The notes under the pieces are model-generated. The model was not told the DNA's origin. It ran no database searches and saw only the letters and a program-made list of their open reading frames with translations. Below, piece by piece: positions 1-13,118 of a DNA stretch of 64,000 nt (the first letter of the stretch is position 1; the number at the start of each line of letters is the position of its first letter). Made by a program: the position numbers and the translations under genes. The stretch spans positions 28,944,202 to 29,008,201 of the forward strand of contig NC_092090.1 in assembly GCF_045679555.1 (NCBI RefSeq), written 5' to 3'. Source of the stretch: Salvelinus alpinus. Lineage: Eukaryota > Chordata > Actinopteri > Salmoniformes > Salmonidae.

Positions 1-1890
1 TACATTATATTTCCTTGTTTTGTCCCATAAATTGAAATTCTGCGAACTATTAGAATTTTAGCAACCAGGACATGGCAGAATGTATTGAGGAATAGCAACT
101 TTTCGTAAGTTTCTTCTTAAGTATAAAGTTAAGGAAAAAATGGCACTTAAAATGAATTTCTTCTCAAGAAGGTTTTGTGAGTCTGGGCCCTGGAGTCTAG
201 TCTGTCTGTGTGGCTGGCCCCCTTTGGGTTGGTCCATGGGGTAGGCAGTAGACCAGACCAGTCTGCTGGAGATGCACAGAGAAAGCCAAACTAGTCAACT
301 AGAGTAATCTGTTGGATGCTTCTGCTCCCAGACAAAGACAATGTTCCCCTCTGCAGCCAAATACCAAGTGATAGAAGATGAGAGGATCCTGAGTTGGTAG
401 TGCTGTAGCTACTTAGACTATCGACGAAATCTGATTTCTATAACTGTCACAAAACATAGGAAATAGCAGCAATCCTTTGTAATCGATTTAGATCAAATGT
501 CTCCATGCCAATAGAATTGTGGCTGACACTGTGGCAATGAAAGGCAATACTGTACTGTCTTTATCTGCCTTAAGTATTACATCTGAAGGTCGGTTGAAGG
601 TGTGGTTGGTTGTAATGATAGATCTGTCTGAACACTCAGAATCCCTCCGTCACAAGCGACCTCTGCTGAGAAGTAGTTGCATAATAATTGAAATGATTTA
701 GCAGCTAAACTGAGTGGATTTAGTGCAATCCATTTTTTTTTAAACTGACAAGGAATAAATCCAGATGAAATATGAGTGCTTGTCCCATAAACCAAATCCC
801 CTCCGTAATAAACAGCTGTCCTGGGTTATGGATGTGACTGTTGCTTAACCTGACGTTGCAAAGAGGGCTTTGATCAGGATTTCTGCTCTGTCCAGATTGC
901 ACTGACTATCCTGATCTTTTTCCAAACCATCTGCCATATTTGCATCACTTTGGCCAGTTTTTCTTTTTTTTAATTACATGTTTGAGTCCAAACAGGGTAT
1001 TAGAAAATGGACAAACATTTGGTCCCCTCATGTTTCCTTTAGTTACTTTTCAGGGCATAAATTATGTCCATTCTGGTCACCAGATCAGTAGATTAATTGG
1101 TTTAGCCTGAATTATATTCCTGGTACTTGTGATGCATACTAATGACTGTATGTGATTCAGAGTGTAATGGATGAAGGTCAAGGTCTTTCTGTAGCATTCC
1201 AATGAGTCACGCTGTCACTAAAGACTTCAGAACAGCTTTGGAATGGATAGCATTTATATTCTAGAATCGGAAGCAATCTTATACATGCGGAAGAGAGGAA
1301 TCAAACTTGACCAAAACAATGGAAATGCCATGGAAACGCCACACATGCGTCCCCTCGTGGGGTATGGATCAAGAATCTCCTCATTGCCGCTCGTCAAATG
1401 TAGTCTACATTTGGGCTATTGTTTATATGTTTATATCACACTTAGGTTGGGATCAAAATCTGAGTATAATGCTGGTATGGATGTCATCCCCAAAACATGT
1501 TCATATCATCGTTACCAATGCTACCATCTTCGTTACCAATGCTACCATCTTATATACAGTATAGCATTTAGCAAAAAAAAAATCTAAACCCGAAAAGGAC
1601 AACTTCTTAATATTATGCAGCGAAAACACATATCTAAATCGAAATTTAGTAACCACGTTGTGGGCATGTTCGAACACATAGACCTACATCATGACGTAAT
1701 TGACAAATATCCACTAGGTTAGATCAGCCTTTTTCTATTCCCCACGGTCTGTGTTCCATTGATCTCTTTAATGCATGTAATGTAGTTTACGAAATCTCAA
1801 TTAGTAAGGCTGGTTTGAATGCTCACTTTAACTAAATACAGGAAGCATAATATAAATCCCATCGTTTCCTACTCTATGTGCGTAGTGACT
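1..1890. other. Intergenic, no gene recognised
   Basis: Short open frames here (longest about 114 codons at 1243-1587) lack homology I recognise, splice context or domain motifs. The only structure seen is a 22-bp unit duplicated in tandem at about 1508-1551. Confidence 0.5.
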
Positions 1891-1976
1891 TCCGAAAGTA
1901 TTCTCACCCCTTGACATTTTCCACATTTTGTTGTGTTACAGCCTGGATTTAAAATTGATTAAATTGATATTGTGTG
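1891..1976 (+). mobile_element. Tc1-type transposon fragment, left part
   Basis: The segment reads like the terminal repeat of a common salmonid Tc1 family (reads 'ttgacattttccacatttt' followed by a 'gttacagcctggattt'-like stretch). It stops where a LINE has inserted. The same family appears to resume near 4568, so the two pieces are probably one fragment split by the LINE. Confidence 0.6.
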
Positions 1977-4567
1977 TCAAATCAAATCGAACTTTATTTG
2001 CCAAATGTGCCGAATACAACAAGTGTAGACTTTACCGTGAAATGCTTACTTACAAGCCCTTAACCAACAGTGCAGTTCAAGAAGAAGAAAACATTTACCA
2101 AATAGGCTAAAATAAAAAGTATTCATAAAAAGTAACACAATAAGAATAAGAATAACGAGGCTATATACAGGGGGCACCGGTACCGAGTCAGTGTGCAGGG
2201 GTACAGGCTAGTTGAGGTAATCTGTACATGTAGGTGGGGGCGAAGTGACTATGCATAGGTAACAAACGAACAGCGAGTAGCAGCAGTGTACAAGAGTGGG
2301 GGGGTGTCAATGTAAATTGTACGGTGGCAGTTTTTTATGAATTGTTCAGCAGTCTAATGGCTTGGGGGTAGAAGCTGTTGAGGAGCCTTTTGGTCCTAGA
2401 CTTGGCGCTCCAGTACTTGGCGCTCCGGTACTGCTTGCCGTGCGGTAGCAGAGAAAACAGTCTATAACTTGGGTGACTGGAGTCTCTGACAATTCTATGG
2501 GCTTTCCTCTGACACCGCCACTACCCTCTGTAGCGCCATACAGTCAGATGCCGAGCAGTTGCCATACCAGGCGGTGATGCAACCGGTCAGGATGCTCTCG
2601 ATGGTGCAGCTGTAGAACCTTTAGAGGATCTGGGGGCCCGTGCCAAATCTTTTCAGTCTCCTGAGGGGAAAAAGGTATTGTCGTGCCCTCTTCACAACTG
2701 TCTTGGTATGTTTGGACCATGATAGTCAGGATGCTCTCGATGGTGCAGCTGTAGAACCTTTAGAGGATCTGGGGGCCCGTGCCAAATCTTTTCAGTCTCC
2801 TGAGGGGAAAAAGGTATTGTCGTGCCCTCTTCACAACTGTCTTGGTATGTTTGGACCATGATAGTTTGTTGGTGATGTGGACACCAAGGAACTTAACTCT
2901 CAACCCGCTCTACTACAGCCCCGTCGATGTTAAAGGGTGCCTGTTAGGCCCACCTTCTCCTGTAGTCCACGATCAGCTCCTTTGTCTTGCTCACATTGAG
3001 GGAGAGGTTGCTGTCCTGGCACCACACTGCCATTTCTCTGACCTCCTCCCTATAAGCCGTCTCATCGTTGTCGGTGATCAGGCCTACCACTCTTGTGTCG
3101 TCAGCAAACTTAATGTTGGTGTTGGAGTCGTGTTTGGCCACGCAGTCGTGGGTGAACAGGGAATACAGGAGGGGTCTAAGTACACACCCCTGAGGGGCCC
3201 CAGTGTTAAGGATCAGCTTGGCACATTTATTGTTGCCTGCTCTTACCACCTGGTGGTGGGTGGCCCGTCAGGAAGTCCAGGATCCAGTTGCAGCGGGAGG
3301 TGTTTAGTCCCAGAGTCCTTAGCTTAGTGATGAGCTTCGTGGGCACTATGGTGTTGAACACTGAGCTGTAGTCGATGAACAGCATTCTCACATAGGTGTT
3401 CCTTTTGTCCAGGTGGAAATGGTGGTGTGGAGTGCAATTGCGTCATCTGTGGATCTGTTGGGGCGGTATGAGAGTTGGAGTGGGTCTAGGGTGTCCGGGA
3501 GGATGCTGTTGATGTGAGCCATGACCAGCCTTTCAAAGCACTTCATGGCTACCGACGTGAGTGCCACGGGACGGTAATCATTTAGGTAGATAACCTTCGC
3601 TGTCTTGGGCACAGGGACTATGGTGGTCTGCTTGAAACATGTAGGTATTACAGACTCGGTCAGGGAGAGGTGGAAAATGTCAGTGAAGTCACTTGACAGT
3701 TGGTCCGCGCATGCTTTGAGTACACGTCCTGGTAATCTGTTTGGCCCAGCAGCTTTGTGAATGTTGACCTGTTTAAAGGTTTTGTTCACATTGGTTACCG
3801 AGAGCATTATCACACAGTCATCCAGAACAGCTGGTGCTCTCGTGCATGTTTCAGTGTTGTTTGCCTCGAAGCAAGCATAAAAGGCATTTAGCTCGTGTCA
3901 CTGGGCAGCATGCGTATGGGTTTCCCTTTGTAGTCCGTAATAGTTTAAGCCCTGCCACATCCGACGAGCATCAGAGCCGGTGTAGTAGGATTCAGTCTTA
4001 GTCCTGTATTGACGCTTTGCTTGTTTGATGGTTCATCTGAGGGCATAGCGGGATTTCTTATAAGCATCCGGATTAGTCTCCCGCTCCTTGAAAGCGGCAG
4101 CTCTAGCCTTTAGCTCGATGCGGATGTTGCCTGTAATCCATGGCTTCTGATTGGGATATGTACCTACAGTCACTGTGGGGACGACGTCGTCGATGCACTT
4201 ATTGATGACACTGTGGGGACGACGTCGTCGATGCACTTATTGATGAAGCCAATGACTGAGGTGGTGTATTCCTTAATGCCATTGGATGAATCCCGGAACA
4301 TATTCCAGTCTGTGCTAGCAAAACAGTATTGTAGTGTAGCATCCGCGTCATCTGACCAGTTCCGTATTGAGCGAGTCACTGGTACTTCTTGCTTTATACT
4401 TTTTGCTTGTAAGCAGGAATCAGGAGGATATAATTGTGGTCAGATTTGCCAAATGGAGGATGGGGGAGAGCTTTGTATGCATCTCTGTGTGTGGAGTAAA
4501 GGTGGTCTAGGATTTTTTCCCCCCTGGTTGCACATGTGACAGGCTGGTAAAAGTTTGCCTACACTGG
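1977..4567 (-). mobile_element. 5'-truncated CR1/L2-type LINE
   Basis: This non-LTR retrotransposon lies on the minus strand, with its 3' end at low coordinates in the tail motif typical of salmonid LINEs (caaatcaaatcgaacttta). Reverse-transcriptase pieces are readable in separate frames. 3388-3813 holds the fingers region, with a 'NDYRPVALTSVAMKCFERLV' block. 2944-3249 holds 'GAPQGCVLRPLLYSLFTHD' followed by an intact FADD catalytic box and 'NVSKTKELIVDYRR'. 4033-4236 is the linker upstream of the RT. The apurinic endonuclease and ORF1 are missing, so the copy is 5' truncated and dead. Two internal tandem duplications are present: a 139-bp unit (2588-2865) and a 38-bp unit (4171-4246). The exact ends are uncertain by about 10 bp. 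Confidence 0.85.
2588..2865. repeat. 139-bp tandem duplication inside the LINE
   Basis: Positions 2588-2726 are repeated almost exactly at 2727-2865. The start codons of the shadow frames at 2640 and 2779 lie exactly 139 bp apart, and the intervening sequence matches. Confidence 0.9.
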
Positions 4568-4768
4568 CTCACTGGCCTACACACAATGTCCCATAAAATC
4601 AAAGTGTTTAGACATTTTTACAAATTAATAAAAATGAAAAGCTAAAATGTCTTTAGTTAATCCATATTTAACACCTTTGTCATGGGAACGCCTAAAAAGT
4701 TCAAGAGTAAAAATGTGCTTAACAAGTCACATAATAAGTTGCATGACCTCATCTATGTACCCTGCACA
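4568..4768 (+). mobile_element. Tc1-type fragment resuming after the LINE
   Basis: The stretch starts with 'ctcactggcctacacacaat', which reads as the continuation of the Tc1 fragment that ends near 1976. It runs up to the next transposon at 4771. It carries no open transposase frame. Confidence 0.5.
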
Positions 4769-4998
4769 TACAGTTGAAGTCAGAAGTTTATATACACCTT
4801 ATCCAAATACATTTAAACACAGTTTTTCACAATTCCTGACATTCAATCCTAGTAAAGATTCCCTGTCTTAGGTCAGTTAGGATCACCACTTTATTTTAAC
4901 AATGTGAAATGTCAGATTAATAGTAGAGAGAATGATTTATTTCAGCTTTTATTTTTTTCATCACATTCCCAGTAGGTCAGAAGTTTACATACACTCAA

Positions 4999-5989
<991 letters not shown>

Positions 5990-5995
<6 letters not shown>

Positions 5996-6020
5996 TAGGG
6001 TTAGGGTTAGGGTTAGGGTT
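5990..6020 (+). repeat. Interstitial telomere-like (TTAGGG)n array
   Basis: About five tandem copies of the vertebrate telomere hexamer, written here as gggtta, sit at the junction between the transposase remnant and the cargo of the Tc1 element. Confidence 0.9.
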
Positions 6021-6700
6021 TCTACCACACCGCTCGCGTCGCGTGCATTGCAAAATATATTTAGAAATCTGTGTTATTCAATTATTGCGCCAACGAGCGT
6101 CTGCGTTGCCAAGGGCTTAAATAGAAATCGGTTCTATTTCTGACGCAGATCGCGCTGCAAGTCCTGTCTCTCCCATCTCCTCATTGGTTTGTAGAAGCAG
6201 TTACCCACGTGCCATCTCCTCATTGGTTATACCCACGTGGGTGACTGAAGACGAACGAGGTCAGTGGCGGTAATGCACCTAATTTATGAAAGTTGCCAAT
6301 CGCAATATAAAGTCAAGAGAAGAAAAGGCCTGGATGGAAGAGAGATGACTAGAAACGATTCGGTTGACCGTTTTATGTGTGGATTAATTGTCGGAGTAGA
6401 GGACCTTGGGCATTTCAGGTAAAATAACAACTCAATGTTTATATCCCAGGACAAATTAGCTAGCAACAGCAAGCTAGCTAAATAGGACAAATTAGCTAGC
6501 AAGTGCAAGCTAGCTAGCTAAATTGCCATACATGTTTAATGCTTTTTGACCTGTCCACAAATTAATGTAATTGGTTCAGAGTTTGTTTTGATATTTTAAC
6601 CTGCGTGTTGTGATCGCGTTTGGTGTGGGGGGACAAAATAAATTTATGCTATGATGGCGCACGATGGCGCACGCGCGCAGCCGGTTTGGATTCCGTGTGA
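6021..6700 (+). promoter_or_regulatory. Promoter/first-exon-like cargo inside the Tc1 element
   Basis: This block is absent from the other Tc1 copies in the window. Two near-repeats of 'catctcctcattggtt' (inverted CCAAT boxes) lie at about 6175-6225, with two CACGTG E-boxes beside them. A TATA-like 'atataaag' lies near 6305-6312. It is followed by an ATG at 6345 and 24 open codons ending in a splice-donor-like 'cag|gtaaaa' at 6419. The downstream part has nheI-like gctagc palindromes. This layout resembles a captured Pol II promoter with a first exon. Promoter function is inferred, not shown. Confidence 0.45.
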
Positions 6701-6729
6701 GTGTATGTAAACTTCTGACTTCAACTGTA

Positions 6730-7244
6730 TGTAGTTGATCCATACAGATCCATACAGTTTGGTCATCAATGTTTTTAGCATAGATTTAAGATTTTGTCAT
6801 TTAATAGGATCTCTATGGTTTTTACCAAAAGCATTATGATGCATACATTATGAGGCATTTACATGACATCACATAATGAAATAGAAGCAGACAGAATGAT
6901 CGGTAATTCAGTGATTCTACAGGTTCCACATTAGCCTACCAAAGCACTGAATTAGGAATACTAATTTAAAGGATCTCTATGCACAAATTAACATATTATA
7001 TGCATTGGGACAGCACAATATTAGCAGGGATGCCGACACTCCAAAACACAAAAGCAGGGAAAATAAACATAGTGGAATATAAAGGGGCCATTGGCATGTA
7101 AAAGGACAGCTTGCTTCTTTCGGGCCTAAAATTAAGAACATTTGCACAAAATTATAGGAGGAGATCCTGACGCAGTTTTGTGGCTAAGAGTATTATAACA
7201 CCTTTTCATTGATGGGTATAGTCAACACAGACAACAGGGATTTA
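6730..7244. other. Intergenic, nothing recognised
   Basis: AT-rich sequence with no open frame, RNA gene or recognised repeat. Confidence 0.4.
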
Positions 7245-7356
7245 TAGGGATTTTTTTTGCACTATTGGTTAGAGCCTGTAAGTAAGCATTTCCCTGTAAG
7301 GTCTACTACACCTGTTGTATTCGGCACACGTGACAAATAAACTTTGATTTGATTAA
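7245..7356 (+). mobile_element. LINE/SINE 3'-tail fragment
   Basis: The stretch 'gcactattggttagagcc' through 'aaataaactttgatttgatt' is the plus-strand version of the tail that ends the LINE at 1977. Only the tail is present, as expected for a heavily 5'-truncated insertion. Confidence 0.65.
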
Positions 7357-7784
7357 ATATATCAACATAGTCCTATTCAAATTTCTCTCTCAATATTTCA
7401 GTCAGAGGCTTTCAGTATTATTCATGATGTATTATTCTTTCCTGCTGAATTTAACGAACTATATCGTTGACGCAAATATAATTTTATATATATAATAACA
7501 TTTGACCTTGCTAGAGCAGGTTCAGTAATCTAATGGGACGCAATTTAAATTAAGTATCTAATATCCTCAATTCAATGAATGGACCACAGGAACGGAATAC
7601 AATATGACATTTTATGAAATAGTTTGGGGAATCCTTTGAGCCTTTGAGCCAGATGGTGTGATGACAGGTAGCCCTATGCGGTGCTGCTGGCATCAAAACC
7701 CCCCTGCTGGGAGAAAGGAGTTCCAGTTACGTGCCTTATAAGGTTATTATAGCTGGTGGGGAGGTAGAGTTGTCTGTAACTTTT
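7357..7784. other. Intergenic, nothing recognised
   Basis: No gene, tandem array or inverted repeat is visible here. Confidence 0.4.
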
Positions 7785-8340
7785 TAGAACATGGTTAAGG
7801 TTGATTCAGTGGTACTCAGTGATGTGTTGTGTTGGATTTGCCCCAAACATATCGCTTTGTATTCAGGACATAAAGATCATTTCTTTGCCACATTTTTTGC
7901 AGTTTCACTAGTGCCTTATTGCAAACAGGATTCATGTTTTGGAATATTTTATATTCTGTATAGGCTTCCTTCTTTTCACTCTGCCTATTAGCTTCTTACT
8001 GTGGAGTAACTACAGTGTTGTTGATTGATTCTCAGTTTTCTCCTATCACAGCCATTCTACTCTGTAACTGTTTTAAAGTCACCATTGGCCTCATGGTGAA
8101 ATCCCTGAGTGGTTTCCTTCCTCTCCAGCAACTGAGTTAGGAAGGACACCTTTCTTTGTAGTGACTGGGTGTGTTGATACACCATTCAAAGTGTAATTAA
8201 TAACTTCACAATGCTCTTTTTTTATACCCATCTACAAATAGGTGCCCTTCTTTGCAATGCATTGGAATACCTCCCTGGTCTTTGTGGTTGAATCTGTGTT
8301 TGAAATGCACTGCTCGACTGAGGGACCTAACAGTTAATGG
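7785..8340 (-). mobile_element. Tc1-family fragment, minus orientation
   Basis: The text resembles the middle of a widespread salmonid Tc1 family whose reading frames have decayed (stretches such as 'ggatttgccccaaacatat' and 'tcaccattggcctcatggtg'). It ends where the next element starts, at 8343. Family assignment is from recognition only. Confidence 0.5.
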
Positions 8341-8628
8341 TACAGTTGAAGTCGGAAGTTTACATACACTTAGGTTGGAATCATTAAAATTCGTTTTTCA
8401 ACCACTCCACAAATTTCTTGTTAACAAACTATAGTTTTGGCAAGTCGGTTAGGACATCTACTTTGTGAATGAAACAAGTCATTTTTCCAACAATTGTTTA
8501 CAGACAGATTATTTCACTTATAATTCACTGTATCACAATTCCACTGGGTCAGAAGTTTACATACACTAAGTTGACTGTGCAAAGTGGTGATCCTAACTGA
8601 CCTAAGACAGAGAATTTTTACTAGGATT

Positions 8629-10240
8629 GTCGTGTCTTTGGCATCATTAAAACTGAAGACTTATTTATCAAATAACTCTCTGTAATTATTATTACGCGAT
8701 TAAACTGATCATGTAACTGTAATTAACTAGGAAGTCGGGGCACCAAGGAAAATATTCAGATTATAAAGTTATAATTTTCCTAATATAACTTTCAGATATT
8801 TTAATATCTGATCAATTAGTCTTCGAATTAATGAATTATTATTTACCTCACGTTAGTCTCAATCCAAACGTCGTAAATTGTTGGTTATCTGCACGAACCC
8901 AGTCTTCACTATGAGTCATCCATACATCAATTGTCTTAAAATAATTTATTTACTAACTAAGTACTCACAGAAATACATAACAAACAAACAATATATGGTT
9001 ACAAAGAAATTATAGGGGGATGTGCCCTAGTGGGCTAAACCGGTATGGCGGCTTGTTAGACAGAGTGATAATTATAACAATTGAAATGCTAATCCTTTGC
9101 ACATGAACGCTCACTCATTCGGGAACAATTGCAATCAATATATATATTTATGCTCAGTGTGTTGTCGGGATCTCTGTTGAAAAGTTTGTTTCTGTTGGAG
9201 AGTCTGTCCGCTCTCTCTCTCTGTCGTGGTTAGAATGGATAGTTCAGAGTGACATTCATTCATGTCGTTATAGAATAGATGTTTCAGTGGTTGTCGGTCT
9301 TCGCGTTCAGTGATACTGAATTCCTAGCTGCAGACTAGTAATTAATATCAAAGACTTGTTCTTATTCTGTCGGTATCGATAGTCTAAGAGTTTAACCACG
9401 TGGTATGGTTAAAAGATTCAGCCATCTACTCAAATCTTAGCTTATACTCAGGTTTATGGTCTTTACTCAAACCTTGGCCCTCTCGTGGTAAGCTGGTCTG
9501 CAACCTTTAGCCATCTCGTAATTGAGGTAAGCTCGGTCTCCTCTCAAACCGTGGCCCTCTCGTTATCAAGGTAAGCTGGTCTGCAACCTTTAGCCATCTC
9601 GTAATTGAGGTAAGCTTGGTCTCCTCTCAAACCTTGGCCCTCTCGTTATCGAGGTAAGCTGGTCTGCAATAGAAAACCCGGGTGGGGTTTTATTCGGAAG
9701 AGCAGAAAAGGGCCTGTCCCATGACGCCAGACCATAACTGTGCTCATGGGCGGTCCTCTGATTTAGTTAAACTTCAAAGGGAATTGGAGTTTCCTTCATT
9801 TAACAGTCCAAAATCACATTACATAATTTCACAAACAGTATCATCCTCACTCATTCATCTTATACAACAGTTAGATGTAAACCTCATAACTGAGGCTATT
9901 GTATAAACAGCGTTATGGCTTATGTGGCCGTATTGTCTCCCATGAGTTTCACAAAATTGTACCAAACGGACCAGTTCGTAGCTGGATTCTTCACCGATCT
10001 TTTATACCTTCTCCAGAACATAAATGTTGTTTGGTTCTCCAGTTCTGTGAGGTGGAAGAAATGCCTTTGTTCTCTCTATGAAACTCACTCTCTCTCTATA
10101 CTGTGGCCATGAGGAGATAATCTCCTCCAGGAATTTACGACCTCTCTAACCACAGCAGCCTGGTTGTAGGAGACAGAGAGAGATGGTGCCGAGGTAGGGG
10201 GATGGTGCTCGCGGTGTTCAAAGAGGGCAACGTCATGGCA
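8629..10240. mobile_element. Probable solo LTR inserted in the Tc1 element
   Basis: The Tc1 core is cleanly interrupted, with 'gatt' at 8625-8628 repeated at 10241-10244, as a 4-bp target duplication. The insert starts gtcgtgtc and ends catggca; the right end fits the CA rule, but the left base is ambiguous. It has no gag or pol frame and is a single-copy block, so a solo LTR is the best fit. It contains an internal tandem repeat at about 9478-9669. A different non-coding element cannot be excluded. Confidence 0.5.
9478..9669. repeat. Tandem repeat within the LTR-like insert
   Basis: Two diverged copies of a roughly 90-bp unit containing 'gccatctcgtaattgaggta' and 'aaccttggccctctcgttat' follow one another, with a partial third copy at the left. 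Confidence 0.75.
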
Positions 10241-10311
10241 GATTAAATGTCAGGAATTGTGTAACTGATGTATTTGGCTAAGGTATATGTAAACTTCCGA
10301 CTTCAACTGTA

Positions 10312-11187
10312 TCTCATGGCCCGCTGCCCTGTTTTCCCCAACTTTTAAACTAACCCTCAAATCCTTTCAAATAAAGCAAGGTTCATAATGACTCAAATGA
10401 GCACTAGGTCTAAAACATAGGCAACAAATGTGAGCTGGTAGATTAGTCAACCCAGACTGGAGAGGATGAAATTTGATTTCAACAATTGGATTTCCAAGAA
10501 AATTTCCAGTGCAATGATCCCACAGGAAATATGGAGTTAGCTGGCTGCTACACACTATAGTGGCCTGGCTCTCTGGGTGGATCTGTAAAAACACCTAGGG
10601 GTGTTCAAGTACTATGATCAGTGACTGAACTAGGTAAGATTCCAGGTAATTTTCAAGACATATTTCCCAGAAACTTTCCAGGTAATTTACGAGGAATTTT
10701 TCTAATTGCCACAAATTAACTGCCAGATATCATACATTTAGTTCAAATAAACACATTTCTGAAGTGGGAATTGCATTGAATCAAATTATTAATTTACAAT
10801 GATTTGCCGCCCATAAGGGCAGGGTGCTGCTAGTAACTATTTGCTGTAGTGGAATTAAGAAAAGTCAACCCAAGCATCCTGGCACTCTCCTGCTAATGGC
10901 TTGGAGTGAAGATTGTCACTCTGAAATGGTACTGAAATGGCACTGTCGGTAGTCACTTTAAAAAAGGAAATCACTGCTGCCAAAAGTATTGATCATGTTC
11001 AAGCAGCGGTCATTTTAAAGTGTTTATAACATTCTCACATTTATACACCTCATCCATCAAATAGTGAGTAGGGAGATGTTGATGTTTTACAAAAGGAACT
11101 GCCTGAATGTTAATTACTGATCCAGAATGAGCACAGACAACACAGGCAAATGATGACCCAGGATAAACAAAGTCAGTCAACGATCCT
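10312..11187. other. Intergenic, nothing recognised
   Basis: Only short chance frames are present, with no splice-flanked coding block or structured repeat seen. Confidence 0.4.
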
Positions 11188-11292
11188 AGGGCTGGTTTCA
11201 CGGACACAGATTAAGCCTAGTCCTGGACTGAGAATCTACAATGAACATGCCTTTTAGTCAAAGGCTAAATACGGATCCAGGAAACTGGCCCT
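11188..11292. mobile_element. Short inverted-repeat element (MITE-like)
   Basis: It opens with 'agggctggtttcacggacac' and closes with the near-inverse 'tccaggaaactggccct'. The interior 'ttaagcctagtcctggact' is also partly self-complementary with its right side. A half copy of the same family lies at 39,518-39,572. Confidence 0.6.
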
Positions 11293-11784
11293 CAGTGTGC
11301 TACATTATGTACTGTACCCTACAGTAGCGTTGCAGCTGTAGAGACCGCAGAGCAGGACAGTGCTGGTCTGGGCATTAATCAGCAGCAGTCTGTCTGATGG
11401 CAGATAGTTACCAAGGCAGCCACTGTGCCCAGCCCCAGACTCTCCTCAGGAAGATGCAAGGTTATTTACGCTAGCTCCGAAGGTCCCCCTGCCTTCGACA
11501 AAGCATGTTTATCTTGTCTAAGTCTCCAGAGCTAGCCCCCAGAGTGGGCATCCTGGCTCGCCTCGGCCTCTCACAGGGATATTAACAAGACGGAAACAAG
11601 CAGAACCGGCTTTGGGTGGAAAATCCATCTCCTGGCCTACCATCTGTGGAAGAGGGAGGAATTGGCACATGGTGTTTGTGCCAACAGTAGAGTGCCCTGG
11701 TGGCACTCCAGAGGACGGATGGATCGACATGGTTTAACTCAACGATGAAAGTGTTGTTTAAAGCAAAGACAGCATTAAAGAATA
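11293..11784. other. Intergenic, nothing recognised
   Basis: No coding or repeat structure is recognised. Open frames on the minus strand at 11518-11791 have no domain or splice support. Confidence 0.4.
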
Positions 11785-12322
11785 AGTTCACTTTATTTTA
11801 ACTATATCTCTATTTTGGATGTAAATGGTATGTTATAGAAGAGTCCAGACACTTTTTTTGTGATTTTAGTTGGTTTTGAGAAACTTACCCCAACCAGCAA
11901 CACACTTCCTCATGATCATTCTCCAGTGCCAGGGCTTAGCTAAAACATGAACAAAAGCTATATAAAACACCAAAATACATCCTGTTAGAAATTGCAACGC
12001 TCTCAGTATAGTGATGCGGGTCTTTAGATGTTGTAAACATGAAATTGTGTCATTCTGAACTTTATCTGCAATGTTATATTCCATTTTGTGCGACTCGGGC
12101 CATACTTTTCCGTGTCTATGTACACATTGAAATATTACAGCTGGATAGGGGAAACCGCTCGAGTTGCACAAAATGGAATATAACATTGTTTTATCTAAGC
12201 CCTGGCACTGCAAAACGAGTATGGGGAAGTGTATTGCAGGTTAGGGTAGATTTAAAAAAAGGTCTGTGCTCTTCTATAACATTTACATCCAAAATACAGA
12301 TTTGGTTCAAATAAAGTAAACT
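11785..12322. mobile_element. Nested foldback element
   Basis: The outer arms pair 'ttcactttattttaactata' with the inverse at the right end, and 'ttttggatgtaaatggtatg' with 'ataacatttacatccaaaat'. Inside, 'aatgttatattccattttgtgc' pairs with 'gcacaaaatggaatataaca', and 'cagtgccagggcttag' pairs with its inverse. The whole 538 bp could fold as one long hairpin. No transposase is present. Confidence 0.75.
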
Positions 12323-13118
12323 TCGTCTTTGAGTTAAGTTTTGTTTTGTGAAGTTCAAGACTTTATTATCCACCTCAGGCTTTTCCTTTGTGTGCATGTG
12401 TGTGTGTGAACATGCGTGTCTCTGTGAACATGCATGTACTGTGTGTGTACATTTTGTGCCATGTACATTGTGACAGGTGCGCATTATGGTGAACACAACC
12501 ACAGGATGGCTGACCCATGTGTGTCTCAGTGGAACTATTCAAACAGCAGCAATAGGATGGATTCAGAGTGATATTAGTCCCTCTGCCTTCGCCAGAACAG
12601 CAACAGCTTTATTCATTACAAGAATGCAGTGGGAGGTTTAATGTAATAATTATTTGCCTCCTCGTCTGCATTAGGCATAACTAATCAGACAAACATCGCC
12701 TCAAATAGCTTTCTTTTCAGTGTAAGAAACTCTGAGTTTGCTAGTAAATGTTTTAACAAGTTTGCAAGCAGGTCGGGACTGCATTTTGTTCATATGTTCA
12801 AACCAAGAGGACTGGCTCGGATCAGTGTTTTGGATTAGCCCTTTGATGTAGATGATAGGGTTTATAGAGAGAACTTTAGTCTTATGATAAAACATGAGCA
12901 TGGGCAATCACTCAAACAACACTAATGACTGTTGTACCCACCCTATTAGCTATGATTGTGTTTGTTTCTTCACAAACATACTTGTTGGTTCTCATCAATT
13001 ATGAATCATCTGTGTGATTCTCTGTTGCCACTGTGAGGGGAGACAGATATGGAGTTTCTCCCCATCGCTTTGGATACCGTTCATTCTGTTAATATAGAGC
13101 GGCTAGAGATGCAAAGCT
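12323..13118. other. Intergenic, TG-rich patch only
   Basis: A degenerate TG/CATG-rich tract lies at about 12392-12460. Nothing else is recognised. Confidence 0.4.

Larger units (their letters stand above)
8343..10309. mobile_element. Non-autonomous Sleeping Beauty-like Tc1 element
   Basis: The ends are 'cagttgaagtcggaagttt' at 8343 and its inverse ending at 10309, with TA on both sides. An inner direct repeat lies near 8550. The core without its insertion is only about 350 bp and has no transposase, so it would have depended on a related autonomous copy. It is split by a 1.6 kb insertion at 8629-10240. Confidence 0.85.

Noticed and set aside
1243-1587. 114-codon plus-strand frame near the left edge
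   Set aside because: It includes a local 22-bp duplication and a poly-A run, and no recognisable motif.
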